Positions 9,901 to 23,122 of a stretch of 64,000 bases of DNA are shown here, piece after piece; positions within the stretch are counted from its first letter, which is position 1, and each line of letters begins with the position of its first letter. The stretch covers positions 555,648-619,647 of the forward strand of contig BDGG01000008.1 of assembly GCA_001949185.1 (NCBI GenBank), written 5' to 3'. The notes beneath the pieces were generated by a model that saw nothing but the letters and a program-made list of their open reading frames with translations, was not told where the DNA came from and made no database searches. The translations under genes were made by a program, and so were the position numbers. This DNA is from Ramazzottius varieornatus. Its lineage: Eukaryota; Tardigrada; Eutardigrada; Parachela; Ramazzottiidae.

Positions 9901-12641
9901 CCCCACTTCAACGTTTACACATGAAGCGTTGAAGACGTCAAGTGGACGAAAGGTAAGGGAGACGGACAATGGTCAAGTCAGCATTCTGGCCGATAATGAA
10001 TTCCGCAAGCACACGGTGCGGCTGAGGGCGAGCTGACCAGAGATGAAAGAAGAGCGAAAAAGCAAACCTCTGCTCTGTCGCCAAGGACAAACAAAAGGCT
10101 CCGTCCGAAATGGCTTTTTCCAGGGAATTACTATCCCCTGGCCAGACCAAAGAACACAAATCAAGGCGGGGATGGAAGGAAGATCAGCGAGGAAGCAAAG
10201 GGTAAATACAAACGGCGGACGGACGAGGAAGCAAGGAAGGAAGACTTCTTCTTCTGCTTTGACGAAGTGCAACCGTCGTTAACGGTGTGATGATTCAAAC
10301 AGCGGCCAGAATACACTTTCGCTTTTCTTCACCTGACTTCTCTTTTCCTTGTCGTCGATATCTATCGTTGATACCTCACATTTCTCGTTCCGCCCGCCTT
10401 CTTCGATGAGAGCGAATAAGTGATTCGAGATAGTTGTGAGAGAAGCGATTTGCGTGAAACAAACGAAGTTGACAGACGGAGGGAGGAAAAAGCATCGAAA
10501 TGCCTCGAGGCGAAACCTCCGCTTCGTAAAAGAGCCTTAAAAAGAAAAGCAGCTACCGATTTTACAGACTTGAATTTTCAAAACCATCCAAGCAGCCCAT
10601 TTGATCTCACAGACCTCAAGAACCAGTTCCCATCACACGCAAAGCGAAGTAATCAGCCTGGCGCACTCTACTCTGACCATCTTCCGTCAAAGCAAAAAGG
10701 CCATGAAGCTTCTCCAACCGTGGTAATGATGCACAGGTCGTTCCTCCGTCAATGTTTACGACGAAGCATCATTGCTCACCATCACACACCTCGAGGACTA
10801 CTGCACATACACCAGACCATAATTCCTTCCTGTGGTGTTTTCCGCGGCAAGAACCTCTGTCAAATCATCCATCGATATTAGTTTCAACAAAAGCCATACA
10901 CCAACCATCGCCGGTGTGTTCCCAGGGACCTTCAGCCACCAGGAGTACAGCAGAACCCGCACCTTTCATTCGAAATCATATAGAGCAAAAATAGAACTGA
11001 AACGGAATTGCTCCACTTTGACCTGCGCAACTGGAAGTGAAAGCTAAATTTGCTGATTGTCCTGTCACGTGCAGCGCTGGAAGAGGGGGTCTCCCCACTC
11101 CCCAGAGACCTTTTCGGCAACTGGATTCAAAGAAATCACGACCTACATACCGGAAGATCAGGGATTACGGAACACATAATTCATGCTTCAGAGTATTCGA
11201 TCAAACGGATGTTTTGTCGTCTACGGGAACATATGATCAAGACCTGATCAGCGCATAATGGTCCTCTTCTTGTGCTCGTGCTGCTGCGTCCACACTCCTA
11301 ATCTCGCTTCCTGCGTTCCGTTAATGATACAGCCACTTATTTGAGCCATAATTCGAGCGACAGCATGTTCTTCACCTGCTCCTCCTCCGAATTGATACTC
11401 TCGTCAAGTCGCCGACTACTTGGAACCAGGACTAGCTAAGCTATTAATTAAGGATCACCGGGATAATTACCGGCTGCCCATGACAGAACATTATATCTCG
11501 CTGTCCTGACTCCGACAAAAAAAGCGAACTGGAAGGGCTTGGCTCATTAACCATACCCACCGTATGTCTAGGTCTTCTTCCAAGAACAGTTTCTTGTTTC
11601 TTTCTCAGCCCGTGTGGAAAGCTGATCAAAGATGGCGCATCGCGCTGGAGCGACTACGTCGTATACGCCCTGCTGCGGTCCGGGAAACATGTCGCACACA
11701 ATTTTCTTTGTGTATTTCACCCCCGAAAAACAAGTCAGTTGACTTGGCATCATTTCAAAAAAAACTTCAAGGCCGTTCAACCAGCCGTGAATCGTCTAAG
11801 TTGTTGTCAAACCTCTTCCTACCTCAACTAAACTGCCAATTGTGCGGCGTTTGTGCCCTAAGCTTCAACTCATCAAGAACTTACCGACAATGATTGTCTT
11901 GTTTGATGGCGGAGGAGGAGGAGGAGGAGGCGGCAGACTGGAGGGTGGCGAGGGTTTCGACGGCGTGGCCAAACTGGTGGTGGAACTCTTGGAAGGCCTT
12001 GTTACGGGCATGTGCAGCTGGCTTATGATGTGCGCCACGTTGAGAGGTGTCGCTGGGGAAAGAGGATCCTTTATGCTTGTCGAACTCGACTGCGGACTGC
12101 AAAAACAAGAAAAAAAATCGTTGTAAGAACGAAAACGAGCCAGCTAAGTGACTAGCGAACAAAAAGGTCGGTCTTTCATCCACCTGGACTCATTCATGAG
12201 CAGGAGGACCATGTATACAGGTGTGTGAAACACCGGCGCATTTTGGTTTCCAATTCCTCACGTAAGTACTTCGAAGGAGAACTTCAAACCAGCAGCTGAA
12301 AGAAAGAGTTCAAACCTTCCACAATCTGACCAGTTGTCTGAATCAGACTTTGGTCTCTTCAAGCTAGCAGGGATCGGCATCTTCTCCGCTTCTTCCTTGA
12401 TGACGGTAGTGTTAGGTGATTTCAGGGAAAGGTTTTTATAGCGATCAGCGATAGACGCCGTAGGTGATAAGACCGGGATCTCGCTGTGCTCCCCGTTCAT
12501 CTTGGAAAGGTTGAGTGGGGAAGAGGCGTTGCGGATGTAACTCTGCACGAGGCTGACAGCGGCGGAAGTTTTGTCAGAAACCAGCTCGGTGGTGGACGAC
12601 ACAGCGTGATTGTACAGGTCCCGTTTGCGTTTGGCGGCCAT
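3908..12641 (-). CDS. EcR: Ecdysone receptor (nuclear receptor NR1H1)
   Basis: Ligand-controlled transcription factor for moulting hormone, normally working as a heterodimer with USP/RXR. Longest model: 12316-12641, 11885-12096, 5800-5985, 5498-5638, 4835-5172, 4615-4776, 4316-4535 and 3908-4155, all in phase, 610 residues. The DNA-binding domain is split over 5800-5985 ([23 protein letters not shown], with the P-box CEGCKG) and 5498-5638 (second zinc module, [18 protein letters not shown]). The hinge at 4835-5172 is Gln/Ser-rich. The ligand-binding domain starts with [18 protein letters not shown] and runs through [16 protein letters not shown] and [18 protein letters not shown] to a helix 11-12 region ending at TAG 3908-3910. 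The sequence stops soon after the domain, without the long F region of Drosophila EcR. Three different upstream exons can join the exon at 5985, so three N-termini are expected. One foldback repeat sits in the intron 4156-4315. Confidence 0.96.
4221..4268 (+). repeat. Foldback repeat copy 1
   Basis: AAGTGGCGCAC opens and GTGCGCAACTT closes the copy, with the loop containing TTGCTATTGACTGGAA. It lies in the EcR intron 4156-4315. A GATC-containing flank follows. Confidence 0.75.
7393..7741 (-). CDS. EcR: EcR alternative first coding exon, Gly/His/Pro-rich N-terminus
   Basis: The ATG at 7741 opens 116 codons rich in Gly, His, Pro and Gln, ending in phase 1 at donor GAAG|GTAGTT (7393/7392), compatible with the exon at 5985. 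Near its end it has [15 protein letters not shown], with a SUMO-type IKHE motif, echoing IKTE and VIKEE in the other start exons. The resulting protein would be about 547 residues. This pattern of separate promoters for different A/B domains is known for insect EcR. Confidence 0.65.
9732..9831 (-). CDS. EcR: EcR alternative first coding exon, short N-terminus
   Basis: The ATG at 9831 opens a 33-codon frame ending in phase 1 at a good donor (TATG|GTAAGC), which fits the common exon at 5985. The peptide begins [13 protein letters not shown], carries the SUMO-type motif IKTE, then an acidic/tyrosine-rich stretch. The frame stays open upstream but has no earlier ATG. Without transcripts this is a prediction, supported by phase, donor quality, start context and motif likeness to the other two starts. 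Confidence 0.6.
11885..12641 (-). CDS. EcR: EcR N-terminal exons, isoform with the longest A/B domain
   Basis: Two exons (12316-12641 and 11885-12096, intron 219 bases) encode an A/B region of about 179 residues. The first starts at the ATG 12641 ([11 protein letters not shown]) and includes VIKEEAEK, a consensus SUMO acceptor site (hydrophobic-K-x-E). The second is Ser/Pro-rich with a run of about nine prolines. The donor at 11885/11884 is a strong GTAAGT and leaves phase 1, matching the acceptor at 5985. The donor of the first exon (AAG|GTTTGA) is weak, but its phase 2 fits exactly. A 5' UTR exon further upstream is possible. Confidence 0.75.
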
Positions 12642-14115
12642 GAAGAAGGTCCTCCCTCCCAACTGGTCGACCAGACAGGATGTTGTATCACGCAACGGTG
12701 AAAAGCGATACCTTCAAGGAACACACAACAACATTAACTATATGAACAAATTAATCAATGCTGAAAATTCAATTTCAAAATTGAAAAGATAGTATCGACA
12801 CGAAATGCGATACAGACAATGTTACTTACGTTTAGACTTTCACTTCGTCATACGAGGAAACTCGAAGACAGATGGATTGTTCCGAACAACAACATAATTT
12901 GAAGGGTTCACTGATTGAGCTTTTGTCGCGTCACCTGAAAACAAGAAACGAACACGTGTTACTTCAAGCAACATGAACGATTGGTATTGATTTGTTATAA
13001 CAGTGACCGATAAATTTCGTCATAGTCTATCATTCATGAATCTGTGAGATACATTTTATCGGTCAACCCGCGTTCTTGGTGCCACAACCTAGGGAAGGTT
13101 ATGGCATACAAAGTTCACACATTCCTTGAGGTCAACATATGATTGTTGACGTAATCTGCATCTTGACCAAAGGTCACCCGTAAGAAACACACGTACACTT
13201 TTTCTCACCGAAATTAACTCATCACTCCACACGAAATTTCTCTACTTTAACTGCAACAGGATAATTCTTCACGAAATTCAAAAAGCCGGCAACCAATATC
13301 AAGACTCGCTAGACATATTTCTACTTTCACTGCACGGAACTTCTTTTAAAGACTGATTATCTAATTTCGCTTCAAGATCAACGCAATTGTCAGTTGTCAC
13401 TAAACAAGTCTTTTCTCGCTCGCGGCGGACCGAAGCAGATGGCGCCGTTGTTTTTTGCTGTCCATCATAAAAGCCGGTTTCACCCCGTTTGAAATCTTCC
13501 CACACAGTTCGACAAAATTTACTATTGTTACTGCATTAATATAATCTTTGAAATATTTCTCTCGAAAAAAAATTTTATTATTAGTGAAGTCCTATTGAAA
13601 TGAAACTTTCATGTTTGAGTAAGACAAAAACGATTTTAGTGGGATGGAGGGAGATTCTAAACCAGTGTCAAGCTTGTACCCCACTTTCCTCAAGCTGACA
13701 CTTTGGTCATAACAGCTAACACAAGCGAGAGTAATCGATGAGACAAGCAGGAAGTCCGAGATCACGTTTCATAAGAGGCAGCAGAAACCGTGATGAGCAA
13801 GCTCGTCAAAGACTTGTATCAAGGTCGTCCAAGGAAGTTTACGATGGGCAGATTTCAATGCCTGCACCACTTCCCGCTACCCTAATCTCATCTCAAACCT
13901 GACGCAGCACCACCGTCACACAAAGTTAACATCCTCCATCAACAATCACGGTAAACGGACCGATACTTCCTCAGGAACTCAGCAAACCATCAACTTCGTT
14001 GTTCCCCAATTCACCTGACCAATCCGCGCACCTAGTTGTTCTAGCCAACAAAACTCGACGGTAGTGCGAAAAAATTCAGGACGTCGGCAAACAACTTCAA
14101 GCACTCGATGGCCTC

Positions 14116-14162
14116 ATGTGGCGCTTTTTCTCATTGTGAATGACCGAAACCGTGCGCCACTT
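14116..14162 (+). repeat. Foldback repeat copy 2, left arm degenerate
   Basis: ATGTGGCGC on the left and GTGCGCCACTT on the right, with the loop CATTGTGAATGACCGAAA. GACGATCC follows, like the GATC flank of other copies. Confidence 0.65.
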
Positions 14163-16596
14163 GGGAAGACGATCCGCGCAAATTCATAAGAAACGTCCCA
14201 TTTCAATTGCTTGGTCAAAGTTGGTTTCCAGATAAACAGTTGAAGCGTTCAGTTTAGATTTTTCATTAGTCTTTTTATGGCGAATACTAACCTGAAAACA
14301 AGAGGAGACAAAACGATCGTGAAAAATTGATTGGGTGATTGAAGAACACAAGATGGATGTTTTCAAAGTCCTCGCGAATCAATCGTCGACCATGAACGAA
14401 CTAGGGACCATTCAAAAACCGGTATGATACAGTGAGTTCTTCTGTGTTATAGCGAGCAATTTACCTGAAAATGGATGGTCTTGTGCACGCACTATCGCAC
14501 GATGGAAACGCTTTGACAGCCTTGCGAACAAAGCGCGAAAAGGCAAAACCGGTTTCCCAAGGTTCAAGCCTCACGATGCCAAAAGAACCAAAATATTCAC
14601 GTGCACCATTGCACGTACACACCTGCGACATTAGCCACGAAATTACATTCCATTCTGTCCATAGACAACACAAGCCATCCTAGTCTTGGTATCAACCCAC
14701 GAACAAGTCAGTCAGAAGTCCTCGCAACAAACAGCTTGCAGTGTCACATTTATGCCTACCTCGACGATTAGAGTACTCTACGGAAGCAAGAAAAGGCTCA
14801 TAAAAATCGACCCTACCTTCAAGGACAAAAATACCTACTAGTAAACACACAGGAAGGATTGAAGGCCTTGGTTGTTGGTACTTCACCAAGGCTCTCCACG
14901 CAGTTCTCTCTATCCACCCACGCAAGTCCCTTGCCTTGGTTAAACGGGTCAACAAACACACGTAAAACCCAGAAGACGATAACAAAAATCGCTTCGACAC
15001 ATCGTGGATGTCTGCCAAGCTTCGAGGCACCCTCCAACATAACCAATTACCATCGTGATATCTTACACATCAAGATCAACGAACGAGGTTCATATACTCA
15101 CACCCAGACTACGCTTAGTACGAACTCCTCTTGTAACATAATAGAGGTTCCTGGGTCGACGCTGGTTGTCCTGGTACTACGTTTCCCGGAGTGCATGAGC
15201 TAACTTCCGGCTCCCGCTAGACGACCTTGTCAACTGTCTCACTTCTGTTGCAACGAATTTAGATCAACAGTATCAGGTAGTTTCAACGAGAACACCTCTC
15301 GCGTGCATCCTTGCTTGAACCGAATACCATGCTAACGCAAAGGCTAGCCTATACCTTTGAACAGGCATCAAAACTTGTTTCCTACATACAGTGTCACTTC
15401 CATAATACAGCATGAATTTCACAATAGGGTTCAAGCCTATTAAGCAATGTGGAAATGAGCCCCTTTTCCCCTTGATATCCAGCGAAGAGTATCCGGTCAT
15501 CTTACTAAACGCTAGACAGAGCCTTTGGTAACGCCATGTTCAATGTCCAGCGCCTCAGAGCTTTGCAGCGGCCAAGTGCAATCTGGACATCTTGCTGGTC
15601 CAGCGAGACAAACAAGACTATCATCCGCAAAATCGCCATTCGCCACAGATAACCCGTTGGGCGCATAGTCTATTTTACGGATCGAGATTAGACAAGCAAC
15701 CTTACTGCAGTGGTAAAGCGTTCAGCCCTTACCCAAGAATCTTTCCACCAATCCATGGAAGTTAGGCTTCACCCACAGAAGCAACTGCAAAGTAGTCCAA
15801 GTTATTCCATCGAGTCAATGATCAACCAACCACCAACAACAATAACAAAGACAAGGGTCTCTCAAAGTCTCCACAGTTGAGCACAGTTGAGTCTGGGACA
15901 TCACAGGATGGGCATCTCAAAGGGTAAATGTTGTGTAAGACATATCTGAATGCCTCGTTGTAGGTTGCCTTGGTCTCGTTTCCTCATGCTTGTAAATTTT
16001 CTATGTCGGTAAGCAAGTACTGTACAGTCTCGTACGAAAAGCAGAGAAAGAGCCGCTTTCACAGTGCAAATACCGTGCATACGGTTTATTCTGCCAAAGA
16101 GTCACGAGGCCATTAGAGCAAGCACAGCTAGTGGAGCAACTGACCAAAACGTGCCCTCAATCCGTTGTACCCATCGACCAGCACAACTCTGCTCACACTG
16201 CTCTCGTCTATGCTTCAATGTCCGTCCATTTCTCACCAGGCCATCGGCTATACAAGGGTTATATTACCACAAGACAGACATTCATTTCTGCACTACCAAA
16301 GCTGCATACACACAGTTTCGAACAGTTGCTGGGAAAGCAATATTCGGTCATGATCGGTGTATAAGAAGAGCAGCCTGACTCGCCCTGGACCATTACATTT
16401 CACAGAGTGTTTGCGGTCACTCGGCCAACTGAGACCAAAAGATACTCGAGATCGACAGATTGCTGTTCGATCGATATTATGCGACAGCTTCTTGGGAATT
16501 TCTGTACCAAGGTGGTTCTGGCTCCCGCCCCTCAACTGCAACTGTACTAACAAGATGGATACACTCAATACACCCAATATGTCAGTAATACTTTCG

Positions 16597-16641
16597 AGTG
16601 GCGCACATTTCTATTGTTATTGGCTGGAAAGGTGCGCCGCT
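16597..16641 (+). repeat. Foldback repeat copy 3
   Basis: GAGTGGCGCAC and GTGCGCCGCTC arms with the loop ATTGTTATTGGCTGGAAAG. It is followed by GCGATCTTGTACGTC, part of a longer outer arm seen again at 42.4 kb. Confidence 0.75.
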
Positions 16642-18220
16642 CAAGGTAGCGATCTTGTACGTCATCTATGCCCAGTATTCCTATCATACTAAAATGAATA
16701 AGCGCTGACTACTGCCTAGTGAAAGCGCGGGTTCGTGGAAACAGCGTCGACGTCGCTTCGTGACGAATGCGCCTTTCGGCAAGAGCGAAATCAGCTGAGG
16801 ACCTCGAAGTTCCTGGAAGAAGGTCTCGTAAAGGTTTGTTATTGTCCACAGTATACAATATGCAAATGGAAACTGAAACTATGCCCTGGAATCCCGTTAG
16901 ACCTGAAGCCTCGCTGAAGTGTATAGAATTACGTAACTGGTCATGAGCATGCATGTCATCTTGATGGGATCCGGAAGCAAGTTGGAGGCGGAAGAGGATG
17001 GAGAAGCTTATGCAACGCGGCGGTATGACATGCGGAGACCCTCGATGGGATGGGACCTAGATGAGCCTTATCTCAAGGTTATTCACATCGCCCAGCATCA
17101 TGCGCCTGAAATCTCTTCCCTTCACTCGAGCGCAAAGGGCAAATGCTCCCGTTTATGCAACAGTCACACAAGGACAATTACATAAGGGTCTATACAGGTC
17201 CCTGTCGCACTGTAACGCCCCCGTCATCAATCAATAAGACGAAAAGGTCAAAATAACATCCGCGGATGATGAGACGGTATTTAGTCAGTGTATACCTGCT
17301 GATCATGAATGGGGATCGTACAAGAAGGATCACTTTACGGCTTCCTTTCAATTACAGTCTGCGGAAGGAAGACCTTCATTAGGGAAAGATCTGCTGCGGG
17401 TCCCCCATTCAGATTACTAGCAAGCCTTTGACCGGTACCAAACTCAACCAAGATGACGTCACCAAATCAGGAGATTGGCCTGGAATATATGCGAAGAATT
17501 CGCGATCTATCAAAATCTAAAACCAGACATACCTATTGATCGCGCAAATCCTTTATCATCAGAAAATCATACAAAAAGAGCTAAAAATATTTGCGGGTTC
17601 CAAAAAGACAACCACACCCTTTCCGTCGCGTAAAATACAGCAATCAAGACAGGATCTCAGATAACTAAAAGATTTTTTGGTGTCACTCACCACGTACATG
17701 ATGTTTAGTCAAGATTCACCTGCATAATCGCCGTATTTGACAACAAAAACTTTTAGCTACAATCTCGTAAAAAGGCATAATCTCAATTATTGACATTTTA
17801 GGTTAACCCGTGATTGCATTGAGCAATGTTATATAGGACTACACATTTCATATAAGCCTGAGTATATGTTCGACTTCGCAATGATATATTATCGTTGGCC
17901 GAACGATGAAAGAGTGAACTTGTCCGCTGTTCGTTTGCCGCTTTCGAAGATTATTCTGACCTAATGACCCTGCCGCGAGCGCCACTGTGCCAACCGTACA
18001 ATAGAATTCCTCCGTATACATGCTTCCACCAAGCATCCATACGGTCCACCCAACTTACGTCCATACGGTAGCACAATTCCGCTAAAAATCCCCGTTTGAT
18101 TTTAGAGTGCAAAAGTTTCGTTAACTTCAGATTGATTACTGGGCGGAAGGAGGATCCTTCGTAAATACACCAGGAAATAATGAAGATATCGGCAAAGGAA
18201 CTGGACAGGATCGTTACTCC

Positions 18221-18267
18221 AAGTGGTGCACGTTATGATTGTTATCGGCTGCATAGGTGCGCCACTT
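18221..18267 (+). repeat. Foldback repeat copy 4
   Basis: AAGTGGTGCAC and GTGCGCCACTT arms around ATTGTTATCGGCTGCATAG. Outer flanks GGATCGTTACTCC and AACGATCGTG are roughly inverted, so the whole unit is near 85 bases. Confidence 0.75.
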
Positions 18268-21200
18268 TGAAAAACGATCGTGTTTGAGTCATTTGCCGAC
18301 TTCCCAGTTCAGCCGAATTCAATGTCCATATCGAACACTCGATTCCTACAAACACGAGTTACACTGGTGTATACAGTGATTACCTCTGAGTTCTCCCAGG
18401 ATCAAAGTCACACACAGACTTTATTAATTGTGATGGCTGTTTCCGGGACGAGCAACCAATGCGGAAATGATCACGAGCACTATATCGGCGTGAAACAATC
18501 GCCGTCGGCCAAGATAAAGTCCCCAAGGTAAGGAAGTACCGTGTCCCAAGTCGGAGGAGATCTAGACAAAGATCCGAAAACGGGTAAGGTCCTTCCAGAG
18601 TCGAGAGAAGTCGACGTCCTTGTGGAACTTCAGAAGACTCGAAGTTTAGTTTTGCCAAGAAAGTAAAGAATATTCGACTAGACTCTGCTTTTTCACGGTC
18701 AACTTCAACTGGTTGTGTAATGCCGATAAATGAAATAACTTTTCTTCATCATCAATACGCACCACCCGACGATCAAGGCAGTTTTGCAGTCCTACAAGGT
18801 AAGCCGACTCGGCCGGGAAACTTCTTGGCAAGGAAAGCTGTACGTTGGCCTCGGCCAATGTTGCTCGAAATAGAGACGATGAGGGTACACTAATAGCCAA
18901 TTTGACAGATTTGTGCAGTACGCGCGAGTCGCCGTTAATGCTCTCCACTGTGTTGGGCAACACTAAGAACCTAAGTATCTACCGTGCTGACGATCGTGTC
19001 TACTGAAACGATATGGACAAGTACCCGCATAAAAAACTTTTCTTTTCATTGCCGCCGCGACTCCTTATATAACACACTGGCCACACATCGGCAATAACCG
19101 TGACACTGATTATCGAACGCGGAAGGACTCGCTTTCGATCACCAGGTTGGAGAACCGGTTGCTTGTGTGGTTCGTCACTGCGCTCACGTTTCAGTGCCGC
19201 CATTACTTTGAAAGACCCTCTTTGATACCCCCGAGTAACGCGCCAAGATTTCAGCGGTCCTTGTAGATGGCTGAAATAATATTTTGGCACCCGGAAATGC
19301 CGAACAGCCCACAGACAAGTCCATAAGAAAACCTATCCAGATAATGTCGCAGGGCCGAAGTTTGAAGCCAGGGATCAGGGTGACAAAGTTTATCGCCGCG
19401 GACCCGCGCAAAGGTTCGTCTTGCAGCATCTTGTTCACATAACCGCAGAAAGCTCCGAAACCCATATTCAAAGACTCGGTCGATGTCAGCTGGCAAGTCA
19501 CTGGGAAGAACCGCAGCGTTCCTTCTCCCGAAGGAGCCATCTCTTCATTGTGCTCGATGAACTGGCGCACCCGAGACCATCACGACCTGGGAAAGCTCTT
19601 CAATAGCTTGCACCAAGTCACCGGGGGAAAAACCAGCTGCGGTACTCTAGCAGAAAAATAGCGCTTTTTTCTAGCTCGAGGAAAATCAGAAAAAAGCAGA
19701 ATGTCCAATTGTAAAATCAGCCAGCAGAAAGAAGCCTTCACAGCTAGTCAACCTTCCAGCACATTTCAAGGACACGCGCTTCGCTAACGAACCCTTCAAG
19801 GTCTTGGCCAAGCTGCCTTAAACGGTGAAGAAGAAAGTCTGTGAAGTAAACATCAACAGAGCGCTTAGAAAAACCTGTTCGACGTGGATCATTCTCTCAC
19901 GCACTGCCGGCAACTTCGGCAAGTAAGGGAAGGTTCGCCAAACGCCGGAACCTCAGTGGTTCTTCAAGTGGGTTCTTCACAAACTTTCTCTATGCAAAGC
20001 ACAGCAGATTTTTGCACTCTGTACGGTTAGGGTATATCCAATGTCGGCTGTCAACCCCAGATTGCTCAGCTAAACGTCAGCAAGGAATAAACTTCCTTAT
20101 TGACACAACTCGGAGACGCATTAGACTAACGGTAAAAATGCATCCGCAGAAGTCACCTTGAAAACTTGCAATGTGAAACACATGGTACTCAGCACTTCTG
20201 TCCTGCAAGCTGTATATACAGTTCATTGGTTCCCTCCGTCATTGCTAAATCGATAGAAATGTAGATCTCTGTTTCAATGATGCCATAACTGTAAACAGTC
20301 ATTAAAAAATCACCCTTCCCGATAAACAACGGATCGCCCAGGTCCCCCACTTTCAGAAATTCTTCAGTCTTTCCACATCGCAACCCACACCAAAGACATT
20401 CGCATCAACGAAAACACGCACACATCAACTAAAGTTAAGCCAGGCGGATTCGAGTCCGGTATTTTGGTTCAAAATTTTGAAATCGATCTTGTTCGTTAAA
20501 ATTTCATTACAGTACACGCTGATATAGACTCACCGCCCAAAAACCATGTGATGAATTTCAAGATCAAGTACTGTCTACGTCCACGCAATGGTAAGAGGCT
20601 TGCTTCGATGGCGAGGACCATCAAATCCTGTTGCACTCTGCCGTATGCTCATGGCACCTCAAAGCGTTATGCAAGAGAAAGCTACACGTCGGAAGTTGCA
20701 GAGAGGCGATTACGCGATGACGTGATCATTACAGCTTCACGCAAGTTTCACTTCAACCTTGGAAGAGCCGTCGAAGTAGCCGTTACAACCTCAAGAACAG
20801 TTTTTAGTAAATAACCCTACTACATATAGGACATAAAACTCACCGATAGTTTGCAGGGAACTCTTTACAGGATTCTCTAGGCGCTCATCGCACGTGCTGG
20901 GGCCAATGCTCGGTGGTGATTCCCGGAAATGGAAGATCCACAATGCTGGGTGAGCCTAAAAAGAGAGGAAGAAATCAATATACGCCAGCGGAAATGCGGT
21001 GTCTTCGTCAAGGTCAACTAAAGCGTCCCTGGGTTGAATCATTGCCAGCATATCTTGGAGGCAATGAACTTTCTTGCGATGAACCCGATCGATCGTTTAT
21101 GCAGCTAGATATTTTGTACATTGAATGGCATTCCTTCGTCCTGCAAAGCGCTGAGTGCGGCTTGATTTATCGATATGCTGACTGCTGTATTATCCAGTTT

Positions 21201-21913
21201 ACTTTCAAGGTCCAATAATAATCAAGGACCGCTTCCTTAGCCAACGAAAACCCACACTGCATCAACGAGCCTAATCGCTGTCGTACTAGAGAGTCGTAAC
21301 CGAATTCACCCGTGGCGCAATCAGCAATACGGTTGTTGCGTACTCGAATTCAAGTATCCAAGCTGACTTACTGTACCAACTGTCGATTGTTCAACTTTGC
21401 AGCCCTCCGATAGCGTAATTAGAAGCACGATTCGCCCTTCCTTTCCTCCACATTGAAGTCGAAAGTGACCAAGTTTCTGTAAATGCAGAATTAGTGTTGT
21501 TACAATCGAAGTAAATCTGATCTGCCCTTGAAAACTGAAACGAACCTCGAAGCTTCCATGTCATCGACGAATTCTTGTTCCTCCAGATGCAGTCACTGGA
21601 CCGAGTTGGACAACAGCAGGACTAGCTGAAAACCTGCTAGAATTTCCACTACGCGTACGTCGAATTTAGGCACAGCGACGTTGCTTACCTGCCGAGGAGC
21701 TTGTTTTGTGAGGTAAAGAAATAGCCGTTAGCTGCAGTATCGGCGCCGAGATGCACAGACTCCAGCCATACTTCTCATGCTTTCCTGTTGTACGATCCAG
21801 ACATCTTCGAGGTCGATAGATGCGACGGATGGCAAATGCATAAGATGACGAAAAGCAGAAACTCAAGGTACTCGTATTGAAAGGGCTGCTAAAGGGGGCC
21901 TTGCTGGGAGCAA

Positions 21914-21976
21914 AATTATTTGGTTGATATTATTATTTTTGATATCATATTATTTGATTATTATATTATTTGATTG
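21914..21976. repeat. AT-rich direct repeats
   Basis: Repeated ATTATTTG(A/G)TT-like units (ATTATTTGGTTGATATTATT, ATATTATTTGATTATTATAT, ATTATTTGATTGATGG), almost free of G and C. Confidence 0.6.
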
Positions 21977-22577
21977 ATGGCATGCTGTGCCGCAAGAAGG
22001 GCGGAGTTATGAGTGTGTCGTCATCTAAACTCGTCGTCAGTGGAGGAAACGTGGCCATGGCCGCCATGCTGTCTCTTTTGCCTGACGGGGGCGAAGTCCC
22101 TTCTTTTCCAGCGATGCTGGTATCATGCGATTTCTATAGAAACGACACACAGAGCGTTCGAAAGCGCAAAAGAGATCCTCGAAAAGCAGACAACCTCGCA
22201 GTCAGTAATGGGCGTTGCGAGTAGGCGGGTGGATCACGAATCTCATGAACTTGCACTGTCCAAATAAGCCTTATTCTAATCAATCGAAGCCGAAATCGCA
22301 CAATAGATCATTTTGATACGGAGCGCCCTGCGAGCTGATTTTAGTATAATATTTTCAGCTCTGGCGTCCATCTAATTTAACACTAAAGAAATATCCTGCC
22401 TCGGTCCACGCACCTAATGAACGTAACTATGATATATCAGATGCAGAAAGCATCTAATAAGTTTGATATAACATAATGTTCATATTGCTCACATCGCTAC
22501 TCAAGGTTTGTGAACGGGACTATTTTCGTACGAGGTCACGGGCAAAAAGTTAAACCCGGCGTGGTGGCAGTCTAACT

Positions 22578-23122
22578 TAGTGTTGTCGTAGTTCGATGGG
22601 ATTTTTGGGCAGGAGCTGTCGTTGCAGAGCTGGTCTTGTTCGTAAGTTTGTGTTTGAACCCCTCTGCTGAACTTTGCCCAGTGAACGACAAAGTACAACA
22701 TTAGTGGAGATAAGCTTGTGAATGGGATGTGACTGAGGAAAAGCAAGAGTAGGTCACAAAAGAAGTAGAGAAGGCTATAGCATTGCATTCTGAGTCACAG
22801 GGAGTAATTCAATGGTTGGGAACTTGGGATACGCGCTGCCATCATCCCAGTTCCCGTTTTCCTCCCTTTTAGCCTCCTTCGGCGGCAACAGTACTCGTTA
22901 GGTTGCCGCCCCGCGAATTGTTATGTCAATATCAGTTCGAATTTCGGAATAATTTTTTGATTCTCGGCACGAAATCTCGTGGTCAATAAATAATCAAAGT
23001 CGTTTGATTAGTGCGGTTAACCGTTTTGCCGTTGACCGAAATGCAAAACGACTGTTCGAGTCGCGACTTTACACGACTTAAGTCGCGACTAACGTTTAGT
23101 AAACCGAACTACGACAACACTA
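22578..23122. mobile_element. Candidate non-autonomous element with 18-base perfect terminal inverted repeats
   Basis: TAGTGTTGTCGTAGTTCG at 22578-22595 is the exact reverse complement of 23105-23122. Both ends carry TA, as expected if TA is the duplicated target of a Tc1/mariner-type element. The 545 bases between encode no transposase. An internal GTCGCGAC inverted repeat lies near 23.06-23.10 kb. It may also be chance or a relic; no second copy is in the window. Confidence 0.4.

Noticed and set aside
15690-15780. tRNA-like A box (GCAGTGGTAAAGCG)
   Set aside because: No matching B box or acceptor stem at the right distance.
19184-19640. Minus-strand frame with helix-like sequence (GAFCGYVNKMLQDEP)
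   Set aside because: It looked faintly like an actin-binding or repeat-protein remnant with a frame change, but I could not match it to any family.
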